Positions 27,925 to 37,110 of a DNA stretch of 64,000 nt are shown here, in pieces. The translations under genes and the position numbers were made by a program. Numbering within the stretch: the stretch's first letter is position 1; the number at the start of each line of letters is the position of its first letter. Source of the stretch: JAKAXS01 sp965279065 (GTDB lineage: Bacteria; Pseudomonadota; Alphaproteobacteria; Rhizobiales; Hyphomicrobiaceae); the NCBI GenBank assembly GCA_965279065.1, contig OZ257134.1, positions 186,001-250,000 on the forward strand, given 5' to 3'. A model generated the notes under the pieces. The model made no database searches, was not told the origin of the DNA, and saw only the letters and a list, made by a program, of their open reading frames with translations.

Positions 27925-28145
27925 TTGTTCAGGCCGCCTGTCTCGCCCACCCACCCCAAGCCACCATTCCTGCACACCTCAGCCGTAACTCCGACACGAA
28001 CGCACGTTACCCACGCAACTGGATCACGACAGCCGGGGGGTGACCGGCAAGCTACGATTTAGAAGAGTTACGCTGGGGATGAAGGCGGGCCTCGAGCCCG
28101 GTTTCAAAAGCCAAGTCCTCTGGCATCAGGTGTCAAGGTCTCCCC

Positions 28146-30677
28146 ATGGCGTACGTGTCGGACGATGGTCCAACGCGCGGCTTCAGCACGCGCGCTCTCA
28201 AGATGGATTTTGCCCCGGCCGGCGACGGCCCGGACCAGGACCGCCCTCCTCGCGACATCAAGAAGCTCATGCTCGTTGTCGGCCTCGGCGCCCTGTCGTG
28301 GGTGGCGACCTACGTCGGCATGCTCGAGCTGATCGAGGCCAACACCGGCGACCTCCCGATCGTCCACAAGGCCATCATCGGCTTTTCCGTCGGCATGCTG
28401 ATGACGATGATCGTCTGGCTGCTCGACCAGATGTTTGCCCCCATCGGCGCCTTCACCCGCCTGTGCTACGTCGCCGGCTACGTCTTCCTGTCGGTCATCT
28501 CGATCGGCTTTGGCTTCGGCTTCTACTGGAAGGTGCTGGAAAGCCGTTCCGAATCCTCGCGCTCTGCCGAGTCCGCCGTCGCCCAGGTGCAGGGCTCGCT
28601 GCACGCCGCCTCTACGCGCCTGGAACAGCTGCAGGCCACCCTCGTTCAGCTCACCGACGTCTCGCATCAGAAGGCCGAGCTGGAGCGGACCAAGGGCACC
28701 TCCTGCCCGAACAGCCGCCCCGGCGACGGCCCGCGCCGCAAGCTGCGCGAGGACGACGCCGCCCGCTTCACCTTCGCGTCCGACTTCGTCAAGGGCCGTG
28801 TCACCGCCGTGAAATCCGAGCTGACCGCGCTCGATACCGACCTCGCCCGCGTCGTCATGCAGGACAAGACGACGTTCGATCCCAAGACCGGCACCCGCAA
28901 CGAATTCATGAAAGGCCTCAGCCGCAAGCTCGACATGACGGTGACCGGCTTCAACGCCTTCCGCACCGATCCGCAGCTGAAGCAGATGCGCACCGACCTG
29001 TCCGATCGCGCCGACCAGACCACGTTCGGCGATCCCAAGTCCGGCGGCTTCTCCTGCCCCGACACGCAGCTGCAGGGCGCGCTCCGTGGCGCCGTGCGCG
29101 CCATCGACCAGTTGCCCGAACTGCAGAAGCCGCAGATCGCCGCCGTCGAAGGCTCCGAAGCCACCATCGAAGCCTTCCGCCGCTTGACCGCGACCTTCTA
29201 CGGCGCGCTCGCCTTCAAGATGCCGCCCTCCGCCGACGAACTGCGCGACCTGCAGAAGCGCGCCGTGCAGTCCGCCGAGACGCAGACGGCCGAACAGCGC
29301 GCCATCATGTCCGAAGGCGGTGGCCTGTCGAAGCGCGACTACGTACCCCTCGCCATTGCCATCTTCGTCGACATCTGCCTGCTGCTTGTCTCCATGGGCC
29401 GGCCCATGAACCGCCTGCACGGCCTCATGCCGAAGATGCGGGAAGCCGAGCGCGGCCCCGTCATCCAGATCCTGTCCCGCTTCAACGAGATCCACCGCGA
29501 CCCGCAGATCCGCCAGAACTTCGAGCTGTTCCGCCACGTCGTCTTCGACTGGCATGGCGATTACTACGTCGCCGTGCCCTTGCACGCTCCCGTCCGCTTC
29601 ATGCCCAAGTACGCCCGCATGCGCGAGACGGACATCGACGATCTCGAACACGAGGCGCATCTGTTGTCGAACCTGTTCACCTCGTTCGAAAAGGAGCGCA
29701 TCTTCAAGCGCGTCTACAATCCGTTGCTCAACACCCGCGCCATCCAGAAGCGGCTGGAGCGGCAAGGCTCGAAATTCTCCGAGGTCGAAGCCTTCCGCAT
29801 CTATCGCTTCCGCGACGGCGCCTGGCCGGAGATCATTCTGGGCGCCGTGATGGGCGCTGCCCGCCGCATCGAGACGGAGAAGCAGCGCCAGAGCATCGAA
29901 CGCGAAATTCATCGCCAGCGCGAACCCGGCTTCATGCCCGGTCCGCCGGTCGCCGCGGCGTCCACGACCCAGTCGAACGCATCCACGAAGGCGCCGGCAT
30001 CCTGGGGACCGTTGCAACGCTTCCCGACGCTGAACGAGTTCGGCTTTGGGACAAAAGCCACCGCACCGCCTGCCGAAACTTCGACGCCGCTCGAGTCGGA
30101 GCGTGCCCCGGCTCCTGCGCCCCCGACCGCCCGCCCCGCCGCGTCCCGGCCTGCCCCCGTCGCCCGAACGCCTGATCCCGAGCCGGCTCCTACGGAATGG
30201 GAGGAAATGGATGTCGCCGACGATGAGCCCTTCGAGTCCGAGCAGGATTTCCGCGCGAAGTTCGGCCCCTACGCGGCGCATATGACCACGCGCGGCACTG
30301 GCGCCTCGCGCGCCGCAAAGCCCGCGCCGCAACCCGCATCAGCGACCGTCATCGCCTCTGTTCCGACGACCCCGGCCACCGAGACCGTCGTAACCGGGCC
30401 CGGCGCGACACCCGCGGCGACTGAGCCTTCGCCCGAGACGATCGACGTTGTGTTCAGCCGCGAAACGGCAACCGTCTCTGTGCCCACGGCCGAGGCGGCG
30501 ATCCAACACTCCCTGGCCGCCATGATGCGCCGTGCCCTGGGCCGCAATGAGCCGGCCCAGCTGGAGCGCAGCAGCGAGGCGCCGGTGGCCCTCGTCGAGG
30601 TTGAGTCGCTGCAACTCGAGCCCCTTTCCGAGGATCGGAAAGAGCGCCGCGGCAAGCGCGAACCCTCGGAGGCGTAG
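28146..30677 (+). CDS. Large membrane protein of unknown function
   Basis: 843 residues, not recognised. Visible parts: three predicted helices near 42-60, 75-95 and 105-128, a long periplasmic-type alpha-helical segment (about 135-390), a fourth helix near 398-415, then a cytoplasmic-looking basic region (RFNEIHRDPQIRQNFELFRHVVFDWHGDYYVAVPLHAP) to about 590. The last 250 residues are low-complexity Pro/Ala/Thr. The layout resembles a DUF4407-like or size-determining envelope protein, but no motif fixes this. The start at 28146 is the first ATG that keeps all helices. Confidence 0.7.
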   Translation: MAYVSDDGPTRGFSTRALKMDFAPAGDGPDQDRPPRDIKKLMLVVGLGALSWVATYVGMLELIEANTGDLPIVHKAIIGFSVGMLMTMIVWLLDQMFAPIGAFTRLCYVAGYVFLSVISIGFGFGFYWKVLESRSESSRSAESAVAQVQGSLHAASTRLEQLQATLVQLTDVSHQKAELERTKGTSCPNSRPGDGPRRKLREDDAARFTFASDFVKGRVTAVKSELTALDTDLARVVMQDKTTFDPKTGTRNEFMKGLSRKLDMTVTGFNAFRTDPQLKQMRTDLSDRADQTTFGDPKSGGFSCPDTQLQGALRGAVRAIDQLPELQKPQIAAVEGSEATIEAFRRLTATFYGALAFKMPPSADELRDLQKRAVQSAETQTAEQRAIMSEGGGLSKRDYVPLAIAIFVDICLLLVSMGRPMNRLHGLMPKMREAERGPVIQILSRFNEIHRDPQIRQNFELFRHVVFDWHGDYYVAVPLHAPVRFMPKYARMRETDIDDLEHEAHLLSNLFTSFEKERIFKRVYNPLLNTRAIQKRLERQGSKFSEVEAFRIYRFRDGAWPEIILGAVMGAARRIETEKQRQSIEREIHRQREPGFMPGPPVAAASTTQSNASTKAPASWGPLQRFPTLNEFGFGTKATAPPAETSTPLESERAPAPAPPTARPAASRPAPVARTPDPEPAPTEWEEMDVADDEPFESEQDFRAKFGPYAAHMTTRGTGASRAAKPAPQPASATVIASVPTTPATETVVTGPGATPAATEPSPETIDVVFSRETATVSVPTAEAAIQHSLAAMMRRALGRNEPAQLERSSEAPVALVEVESLQLEPLSEDRKERRGKREPSEA

Positions 30678-30704
30678 GCCTGGCGCAAGTTTTTCGTGCC
30701 TGGG

Positions 30705-30722
30705 CCAAGGGTCAACCCTTGG
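30705..30722. terminator. Perfect palindromic hairpin after the 843-residue gene
   Basis: CCAAGGGT-CA-ACCCTTGG, an 8-bp stem with 2-base spacer, 28 bases past the stop at 30677. No T-run follows, so it is either a weak transcript end or an operator for the gene starting near 30817. Confidence 0.35.
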
Positions 30723-30816
30723 TTAACTGTCTTGCGGTCTTATGGTGGGGAACAGTGCGAACGCTGCACATCGCGCCGATGCCGTTCGCCAAAATTTATT
30801 TGGAGACTCCGCCCTC

Positions 30817-31437
30817 ATGCGCCCAATGAACTCTCGCATGAATGTCGTCCGCAAGGACGAGAAGGAAACAAAGCTTACGGAGTTCATCGAACGCTTCCTG
30901 GCGGGCCGCCGTGCCGAGCAGGCGCTCGACGCGTCGTCTGTTACCGACAGCGCCACCAGTTTTGTCGTCGCGCGTTCGGCAGACAGCCCGGTCGCCAAGG
31001 TCCTTCAGAACCTCCTGCCGGAGTTCAGCGCCCAGGACATCGCGATCAAGGCTCTCTACGCTCTGCCCGGTGAGGGTTCCCCGTTCGCCGGTTCGCCGTC
31101 GCCATGGGCGCCGCCGCGTATCGAGTGCCGCCGCGCCGGCGATATGCGCCTGCTGGAAGCCCACGAGATCCTGATTCTCGGCCCCCGTACCGCCTGGGTC
31201 GGCGATTGCATGCGCCGCGAACCCGACAAGGGCGACGCCTACGAGTTCTACGCTGACGATTGCATGGAGATGGCCGCCGCCGCGCTACGCTCCTTCCACC
31301 GCCTCTGGGCCATCGCCAAGCCGGTGCGCCCCCGCGTCGTCTCGGTCAACCTCAACCCCGTGCCGCTGCCGCAGCTTGCCGCCGCCAAGTCTCCGGTCAT
31401 CGACTTGGTGATGCCGGTCTCCTTCTCGCGCCACTGA
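30817..31437 (+). CDS. Conserved-looking hypothetical protein
   Basis: About 206 residues; family not recognised. N-terminal helix KETKLTEFIERFLAGRRAEQAL, a central segment with paired Cys (about 109 and 135), and a helical C-terminal part (CMEMAAAALRSFHRLWAIAKPVRPR). No signal peptide or membrane helix is evident. ATG 30817 follows TTGGAGAC at moderate spacing; an upstream ATG at 30742 would add 25 residues. It follows the 843-residue membrane protein on the same strand, so a joint role is possible. Confidence 0.6.
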   Translation: MRPMNSRMNVVRKDEKETKLTEFIERFLAGRRAEQALDASSVTDSATSFVVARSADSPVAKVLQNLLPEFSAQDIAIKALYALPGEGSPFAGSPSPWAPPRIECRRAGDMRLLEAHEILILGPRTAWVGDCMRREPDKGDAYEFYADDCMEMAAAALRSFHRLWAIAKPVRPRVVSVNLNPVPLPQLAAAKSPVIDLVMPVSFSRH

Positions 31438-31442
31438 TCAGT

Positions 31443-31529
31443 GTCAGACATCGGTCTGACCTAGTGGCGCGACGCGCACACTTGCCAATCAACCGCACTC
31501 GCTAACCGGGGGTCAGACCGAGGTCTGAT
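31443..31529. repeat. Pair of GTCAGAC/GGTCTGA palindromes
   Basis: GTCAGACATCGGTCTGAC (31443-31460) and GTCAGACCGAGGTCTGAT (31512-31529) flank about 50 bases; the second is followed by CCTTT and could end transcription. Both resemble the palindrome at 5239-5262. Confidence 0.5.
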
Positions 31530-31687
31530 CCTTTGCGTTGCATGTCGTCCGCCCGCGTCCGGAGATTTCCCGGCATCGACCGGCATTTCGCGGAATGTCC
31601 TAATTTGCTGCCAACGTTCGGTCATTCGGCCGTGTTGGGCTACCGGCAAGACCTTGTCCGTGCTGTTGTTCGGCTGGTTGCATGACG

Positions 31688-31708
31688 GCGCCCCAACCCC
31701 TGGGGCGC
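31688..31708 (+). promoter_or_regulatory. Hairpin in the leader of the macroglobulin gene
   Basis: GCGCCCC-AACCCCT-GGGGCGC, a perfect 7-bp stem ending 20 bases before ATG 31729, leaving the AAAGG ribosome site free. It may affect translation or message stability. Confidence 0.3.
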
Positions 31709-31728
31709 GCTTTCCAAAGGTGATGACG

Positions 31729-34700
31729 ATGCGCTTCCTGAGCGGGCTTGTCCTCGGTCTGTTGAGCTTCTTCGCGGTGTTGCCAGTTGCGTCCCCGGCC
31801 TTCGCCCAAGACGCGGCCCCCAAGGCAAACGCTGCGGCCTTCGTTCACAAGGGTGCGGAACGCGACGCCGAACGCTACGTGCAATACGTCCTGACCAACT
31901 GGAAGGCCGGCACGCAAAAGGCGCCCGAGCTGCGCGCCGCCGGACAGAAGGTGCTGGCGGCAGACCCGCGCGCCGCCTCCCGCTCCTTCGCCATTGCCGC
32001 CGCCACCGAACCGCGCAATCCCGAAAATTGGATCTGGCTCGCAAGCTCCTTGCTCGCCATCAAGCCCGACCCGGAGAAGGGCACCGAGCGCTACGACCTG
32101 CCGGTCAACGCCTCCGGCGCCGCTTACCACGCCTACGGCCTGGCCAAGGACAACGCCACCAAGGCGGCCGCGCTCGGCATCCTCGGCGAATCGATGAGCC
32201 GCCGCTCCTACTGGCGCCCCGCCATCGACGCCCTGAAGGCCAGTCTTTCCCTCGCCGACAGCACCTCGGTGCGCGACAGCTACGAGAAGCTGCGTTCCGA
32301 GCACGGCTTCCGCATGATGGACTACTCCGCCGAGGCTGAACTCGTCACGCCGCGCCTGTGCGTGAAATTCTCCGAGAACCTCGCCCGCGTGCAGACCGAC
32401 TTCGCCAAGTTCGTCTCGGTCGACGGCAAGGATCCCCAAAGCGTGTCGGTCGAAGGCCCGCGCCTGTGCGTCGAAGGCCTGCAGCATGGTCAGCGCTACG
32501 AGATCGCCATCCGCTCCGGCCTGCCGTCCGACGTCAGCGAGGTCCTGCCCAAGCAAGTCACTGTCGCCGTCTACATGCCGGACCGCAGTCCCACTGTCCG
32601 CTTTACCGGCAAGGCCTACGTGCTGCCGAGCCGCGGCCAGCAGGGCATTCCCGTCGTCACCATCAACACCGCCAAGGTCGCCGTCGAGATCTATCGCATC
32701 GGTGATCGCTCGCTGGCCAACGAGCTGCAGCAGGGCGACGTCGATCGTCAGTTGTCCGGCTACGACATCGACCAGTTGAAGACGACGAACGGCAGCAAGG
32801 TCTACGAAGGCGAACTCGACGTCGTCTCCAAGATCAACGCCGAGGTCACGACCGCCGTCCCAGTCAACGAGGCCGTCGGCGACCTGAAGCCCGGCGTCTA
32901 CGCCATGGTCGCCAAGCCCGCCGGCCCGCAGAAGGAAAGCTACAACAACCTAGCCACGCAGTGGTTCATCGTCTCCGACATGGGCCTCACCGCCTTCTCC
33001 GGCGACGACGGTGTCCACGCCTTCGTGCGCTCGCTGTCGTCGACCGACGCCGTCGCCGACGCGTCAGTGAAGCTCGTCGCCCGCAACAATGAAGTGCTTG
33101 CCACGCTCAAGACCGATGCCAACGGCTACGCCCGCTTCGACGCCGCCCTCTCGCGTGGCGAAGGCGGTCTGGAGCCGGCAATCCTCGTCGCCGAGAACGG
33201 CGCCGGCGAATACGCATTCCTCGATCTGCGCGCCAACGCCTTCGATCTCTCCGATCGTGGCGTTGCCGGCCGCACGGCCCCCGGCCCGCTCGACGGCTAC
33301 CTCTACACCGAGCGCGGTGTCTACCGCCCCGGCGAGGAAGTCAACTTCACGGCTCTTGTTCGTGACTCAGCCGGCGTTGCCGCGGCCCTCCCCGTAACGC
33401 TCATCGTCACCCGTCCCGATGGCGTCGAGTTCGCACGTTATGCCTTAACCGACCAGATCCTCGGTGGCCGCACGCAGCACCTCGCGCTCAGCGGCGGAGC
33501 CATGACCGGAACCTGGCGCGCCAAGCTGCACGCCGACCCGAAGGCCGAGCCCATCGCCCAGGTCTCCTTCCTGGTCGAGGATTTCGTACCTGAACGCCTC
33601 GACATGACTCTGTCGTCGACGGCCCCCGCACTCTCGCCTGAAGAAACCAAGACCATCGATCTCGCCGGCCGCTATCTCTACGGACCGCCCGCCGCCGGCC
33701 TCGCCATCGAAGGCGAGATCGCCGTGAAACCGTCGAACAAGCCCGTCGAAGGCTACCCCGGCTACGTCTTCGGCCTCACCGACGAGCAGATCGACACCAC
33801 GCGCACCACGCTCTCCGACTTGCCGGTCACCGGCGACGACGGCAAGGCCGCTATCACCATCGCGCTGCCCGCTGTCACCAAGACCGCGCGTCCCCTCGAA
33901 GCCGCGATCACCCTGAAGTTGCGCGAGTCCGGTGGCCGCACCATCGAGCGTGCCATCACGCTGCCGGTCGACATGAAGGCCCCGCGCATCGGCATCAAGT
34001 CGAACTCCGGCAGCGACGCCGTCAAGGAAGGCGAGACCGCAACGTTCGACGTCGTCCTGCTCGACGCCGATAACAAGCCGGCCTCCGCCACCGGCCTCGT
34101 CTGGGAACTGAGCCGCCTCGACACCTCGTGGCAGTGGTACAGCCGTGACGGGTCGTGGAGCTACGACGCCCAGACCATCAAGCGCAAGGTCAAGGCCGGC
34201 ACCCTCGACATCACCGCCGGCACGCCCGCCAAGCTTGAAGCCGCCGTCGACTACGGCCGCTACCAACTCGACATCACCTCGCCCGGCGCCGACGGCCCTG
34301 CATCGTCGGTTGCCTTCAACGCCGGCTGGTATGCCGACCCGGGCAAGCTCGAAAGCCCCGAGATCCTCGACGTCGCGCTCGACAAGCCGAGCTACGCGCC
34401 GGGCGACACCGCCAAGCTGCGCATCGCCTCCAAGGACGGCGGCAAGGCCCTCGTCGCCGTCATCGGCGGCGGTCTGCACGGCATGCAGCAGGTCGACATC
34501 CCCAAGGGCGGCGGCGAAGTCGCCCTCAAGGTCGGCGACAACTGGGGTCCCGGCGCCTACGCCACGGCCATCCTCTATCGCCCGATGGACGAAAAAGCCA
34601 AGCGTATGCCCAGCCGCGCCATCGGCGTGAAGTGGATCGAACTCGACCAGACCGCGCGTACCCTCAAGATCACCATGACGCCGGAAGCCAAGATCAAGTC

Positions 34701-37107
34701 CGGTTCGATGCTGACTGTCCCCGTTAAGGTCGCCGGCCTGACCGCTGGCGAAGAGGCCCGCATCACAGTCGCGGCCGTCGACGTCGGCATCCTCAGCCTG
34801 ACGCGCTTCCAGCCTCCCGCACCCGAGGATCATTTCTATGCGCAGCGCATGCTGGGCCTGGAGATCCGCGACTTCTATGGCCGCCTCATCGACGGCATGC
34901 GTGCCGAGCGCGGCAAGCTGCGCTCCGGCGGCGACGGCATGGACGGCGCCGGCCTGCAGGGCAGTCCGCCCGTGGAGGAAACGGTCGCCTTCTACTCCGG
35001 CATCCTCACCGTGCAGGCGGATGGCTCGGCGCAGGTCGAGTTCCAGATGCCCGACTTCAACGGCACCGTGAAGCTCATGGCGGTGGCTTGGAGCAAGGAC
35101 AAGCTGGGTCACGCATCGCAGGACGTCATCGTCCGCGACAAGCTGGCGCTGACCGCCTCGGCTCCGCGCTTCATCACGCTGGGTGACGAAACCCGCATCG
35201 ACCTCGCCGTCCACAACGTCGAAGGCCCGGCCACCGATTATGCCGTGACGCTCGGTCGTCTCGCCGACGACGGCACGTCGACCAAGGTTGCCGAACGCAC
35301 GCTGGCCCTCAAGGCCGGCGAGCGCAAGTCGGAGGTCATTGCCCTGAAGCCAACAGCCGTCGGCCTCGAAACCTACGACGTCAGCGTCACCGGTCCCGAC
35401 GGCATCGCCGTCAAGCGCCGCCTGACGCTCGACGTCAAGGTCCCGGCCAACGACGTCAAGCGCACCATCGTCACCGCGCTCGCCGCCAAAACAGGTAAAC
35501 TTAAGCTGTCGAAAGATCTGATCGCCGGCCTCATCCCCGAGCGCACGCGCATCACCTTGAGCGTCGGCCGCACCGCTGGCCTCGATGTCCCCGGCCTGCT
35601 CTCGGCGCTCGACCGCTACCCCTACGGTTGCGCCGAACAGACCGTCTCGCGCGCGATGCCGCTGCTCTACGCCAACGCCGTGGCCGCGCGCATCGGCATC
35701 GCCACCGACAAGGAGCTAAAGGAACGCGTCCAGGGCGCCGTCGAGCGCGTCTTCGAAATGCAGGACGCCTCCGGCAGCTTCGGCATCTGGGGCCCGTCCG
35801 ACGCCGACCTCTGGCTGACCGCGTACGTCACCGACTTCCTGACGCGCGCCAAGGAAACCGGCTACACCGTTCGCCCCATCGCCTTCACCCAGGCGCTCGA
35901 CCGTCTCGGCAACTTCATCGCCAACGCCAACGAGCTGAAGGAGCCCGGCGGCGAGGACCGCGCCTACGCCCTCTACGTGCTGGCCCGCAATGGCCGTGCG
36001 CCGATCGGCGAGCTGCGCTACTACGCCGATACGAAGCTCGACATGTTCTCGAGCCCGCTGGCGAAGGCTCAGCTCGGTGCCGCCCTGTCGATGTTGGGCG
36101 ATAAGCAGCGCGCCGAGGCGGCCTTCAAGGCCGCCCTGGCCCAGTTCGACGACAAGAAGCTCAACGTCCCGCTGGCCCGCGGCGACTACGGCTCGCAGCT
36201 GCGTGACGGTGCCGGCCTGGTAACGCTTGCGGCGGAAACCGGGATTGCCAAGGACCAAGCGCCACGTCTCGTCACAGTCGTGTCCGCGGCCTACCGCAAT
36301 CGCGCCTACACTTCGACTCAAGAGCAGGCTTGGATGTTGTTGGCCGCCAAGGCGCTGGGTGACGAGCAGGCTGGGACCAGCCTCGCCGTCAACGGTGCCC
36401 CGGTTTCGGGGTCCGTCCTGCGCACACTAACCCCGCAGGACCTGGAGACCGGCGTCGACATCGCCAACAACGGCGACACGTCAGTGGATGCCGTCGTCAC
36501 GGTCGTCGGCGCCGGCCTGAAGCCCGAACTGCCCGCCTCCAAGGGCTTCACCATCGAGCGCACCTACTACAAGCTCGACGGCACCAAGGTCGATCTCGCC
36601 AGCGCCAACGGCGGCGCGTCTGAGGTGAAGCAGAACGACCGCTTCGTCGCCGTGATCAAGGTCGCCAGCGACGAGCAGTACGGTCGCGTTCTCCTTGTCG
36701 ACCGCCTACCCGCCGGCTTCGAGATCGAGAACCCGCGCATCGTCGACTCGGGCGACGTCAAGACCCTCGACTGGCTGAAGTCTGCGATCCCCGCTGAACA
36801 CTCCGAGTTCCGCGACGACCGTTTCGTGGCGGCCTTCGACTTCTCGCGCAGCACGTCTACGTCGAATGGCGGCGAGAACGAGAGTGAAGGGCCGAGTGAC
36901 CCCGCAGCGGCTGCCGACGCTGCAGCGGCATCCGCGGAAGAAGCGGCCAAGCGGGCTGAGGCCCCCAAGGCAACTGCCACCGTGGCCTACATCATCCGCG
37001 CCGTGACGCCGGGCAAGTTCGTCCATCCCGCCGCCACCGTCGAGGACATGTACCGCCCCGAACGCCACGCCCGCTCCGCCGCCGGCACACTCACGGTCAA
37101 GGAGTAG
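31729..37107 (+). CDS. Bacterial alpha-2-macroglobulin family protein
   Basis: 1792 residues. Sec signal peptide (cleavage after SPAFA, about residue 24), a series of MG-type domains, a bait-like region, and the thioester motif GCAEQ with Cys at about 1301 and Gln about 1304, followed by the alpha-helical thioester domain. There is no lipobox, unlike lipoprotein relatives such as E. coli YfhM. The family traps foreign proteases that breach the outer membrane. ATG 31729 has AAAGG at 8 bases; ATG 31723 is too close. It is followed 3 bases later by pbpC, the classic pairing for repair after protease or envelope attack. Confidence 0.93.
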   Translation: MRFLSGLVLGLLSFFAVLPVASPAFAQDAAPKANAAAFVHKGAERDAERYVQYVLTNWKAGTQKAPELRAAGQKVLAADPRAASRSFAIAAATEPRNPENWIWLASSLLAIKPDPEKGTERYDLPVNASGAAYHAYGLAKDNATKAAALGILGESMSRRSYWRPAIDALKASLSLADSTSVRDSYEKLRSEHGFRMMDYSAEAELVTPRLCVKFSENLARVQTDFAKFVSVDGKDPQSVSVEGPRLCVEGLQHGQRYEIAIRSGLPSDVSEVLPKQVTVAVYMPDRSPTVRFTGKAYVLPSRGQQGIPVVTINTAKVAVEIYRIGDRSLANELQQGDVDRQLSGYDIDQLKTTNGSKVYEGELDVVSKINAEVTTAVPVNEAVGDLKPGVYAMVAKPAGPQKESYNNLATQWFIVSDMGLTAFSGDDGVHAFVRSLSSTDAVADASVKLVARNNEVLATLKTDANGYARFDAALSRGEGGLEPAILVAENGAGEYAFLDLRANAFDLSDRGVAGRTAPGPLDGYLYTERGVYRPGEEVNFTALVRDSAGVAAALPVTLIVTRPDGVEFARYALTDQILGGRTQHLALSGGAMTGTWRAKLHADPKAEPIAQVSFLVEDFVPERLDMTLSSTAPALSPEETKTIDLAGRYLYGPPAAGLAIEGEIAVKPSNKPVEGYPGYVFGLTDEQIDTTRTTLSDLPVTGDDGKAAITIALPAVTKTARPLEAAITLKLRESGGRTIERAITLPVDMKAPRIGIKSNSGSDAVKEGETATFDVVLLDADNKPASATGLVWELSRLDTSWQWYSRDGSWSYDAQTIKRKVKAGTLDITAGTPAKLEAAVDYGRYQLDITSPGADGPASSVAFNAGWYADPGKLESPEILDVALDKPSYAPGDTAKLRIASKDGGKALVAVIGGGLHGMQQVDIPKGGGEVALKVGDNWGPGAYATAILYRPMDEKAKRMPSRAIGVKWIELDQTARTLKITMTPEAKIKSGSMLTVPVKVAGLTAGEEARITVAAVDVGILSLTRFQPPAPEDHFYAQRMLGLEIRDFYGRLIDGMRAERGKLRSGGDGMDGAGLQGSPPVEETVAFYSGILTVQADGSAQVEFQMPDFNGTVKLMAVAWSKDKLGHASQDVIVRDKLALTASAPRFITLGDETRIDLAVHNVEGPATDYAVTLGRLADDGTSTKVAERTLALKAGERKSEVIALKPTAVGLETYDVSVTGPDGIAVKRRLTLDVKVPANDVKRTIVTALAAKTGKLKLSKDLIAGLIPERTRITLSVGRTAGLDVPGLLSALDRYPYGCAEQTVSRAMPLLYANAVAARIGIATDKELKERVQGAVERVFEMQDASGSFGIWGPSDADLWLTAYVTDFLTRAKETGYTVRPIAFTQALDRLGNFIANANELKEPGGEDRAYALYVLARNGRAPIGELRYYADTKLDMFSSPLAKAQLGAALSMLGDKQRAEAAFKAALAQFDDKKLNVPLARGDYGSQLRDGAGLVTLAAETGIAKDQAPRLVTVVSAAYRNRAYTSTQEQAWMLLAAKALGDEQAGTSLAVNGAPVSGSVLRTLTPQDLETGVDIANNGDTSVDAVVTVVGAGLKPELPASKGFTIERTYYKLDGTKVDLASANGGASEVKQNDRFVAVIKVASDEQYGRVLLVDRLPAGFEIENPRIVDSGDVKTLDWLKSAIPAEHSEFRDDRFVAAFDFSRSTSTSNGGENESEGPSDPAAAADAAAASAEEAAKRAEAPKATATVAYIIRAVTPGKFVHPAATVEDMYRPERHARSAAGTLTVKE

Positions 37108-37110
37108 CCC

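Noticed and set aside
28040..28145. Possible tRNA or small RNA before the 843-residue gene
   Set aside because: There is one small CGGGC/GCCCG hairpin but no cloverleaf arms or T-loop consensus.
28104..30332. 742-codon open frame antisense to the 843-residue membrane protein
   Set aside because: The forward protein has helices and a sensible start; the reverse one is Gly/Arg/Leu low complexity.
33445..35214. 589-codon open frame antisense to the macroglobulin gene
   Set aside because: The composition is repetitive Gly/Asp/Val/Arg, a reverse-strand artefact of biased codon use.
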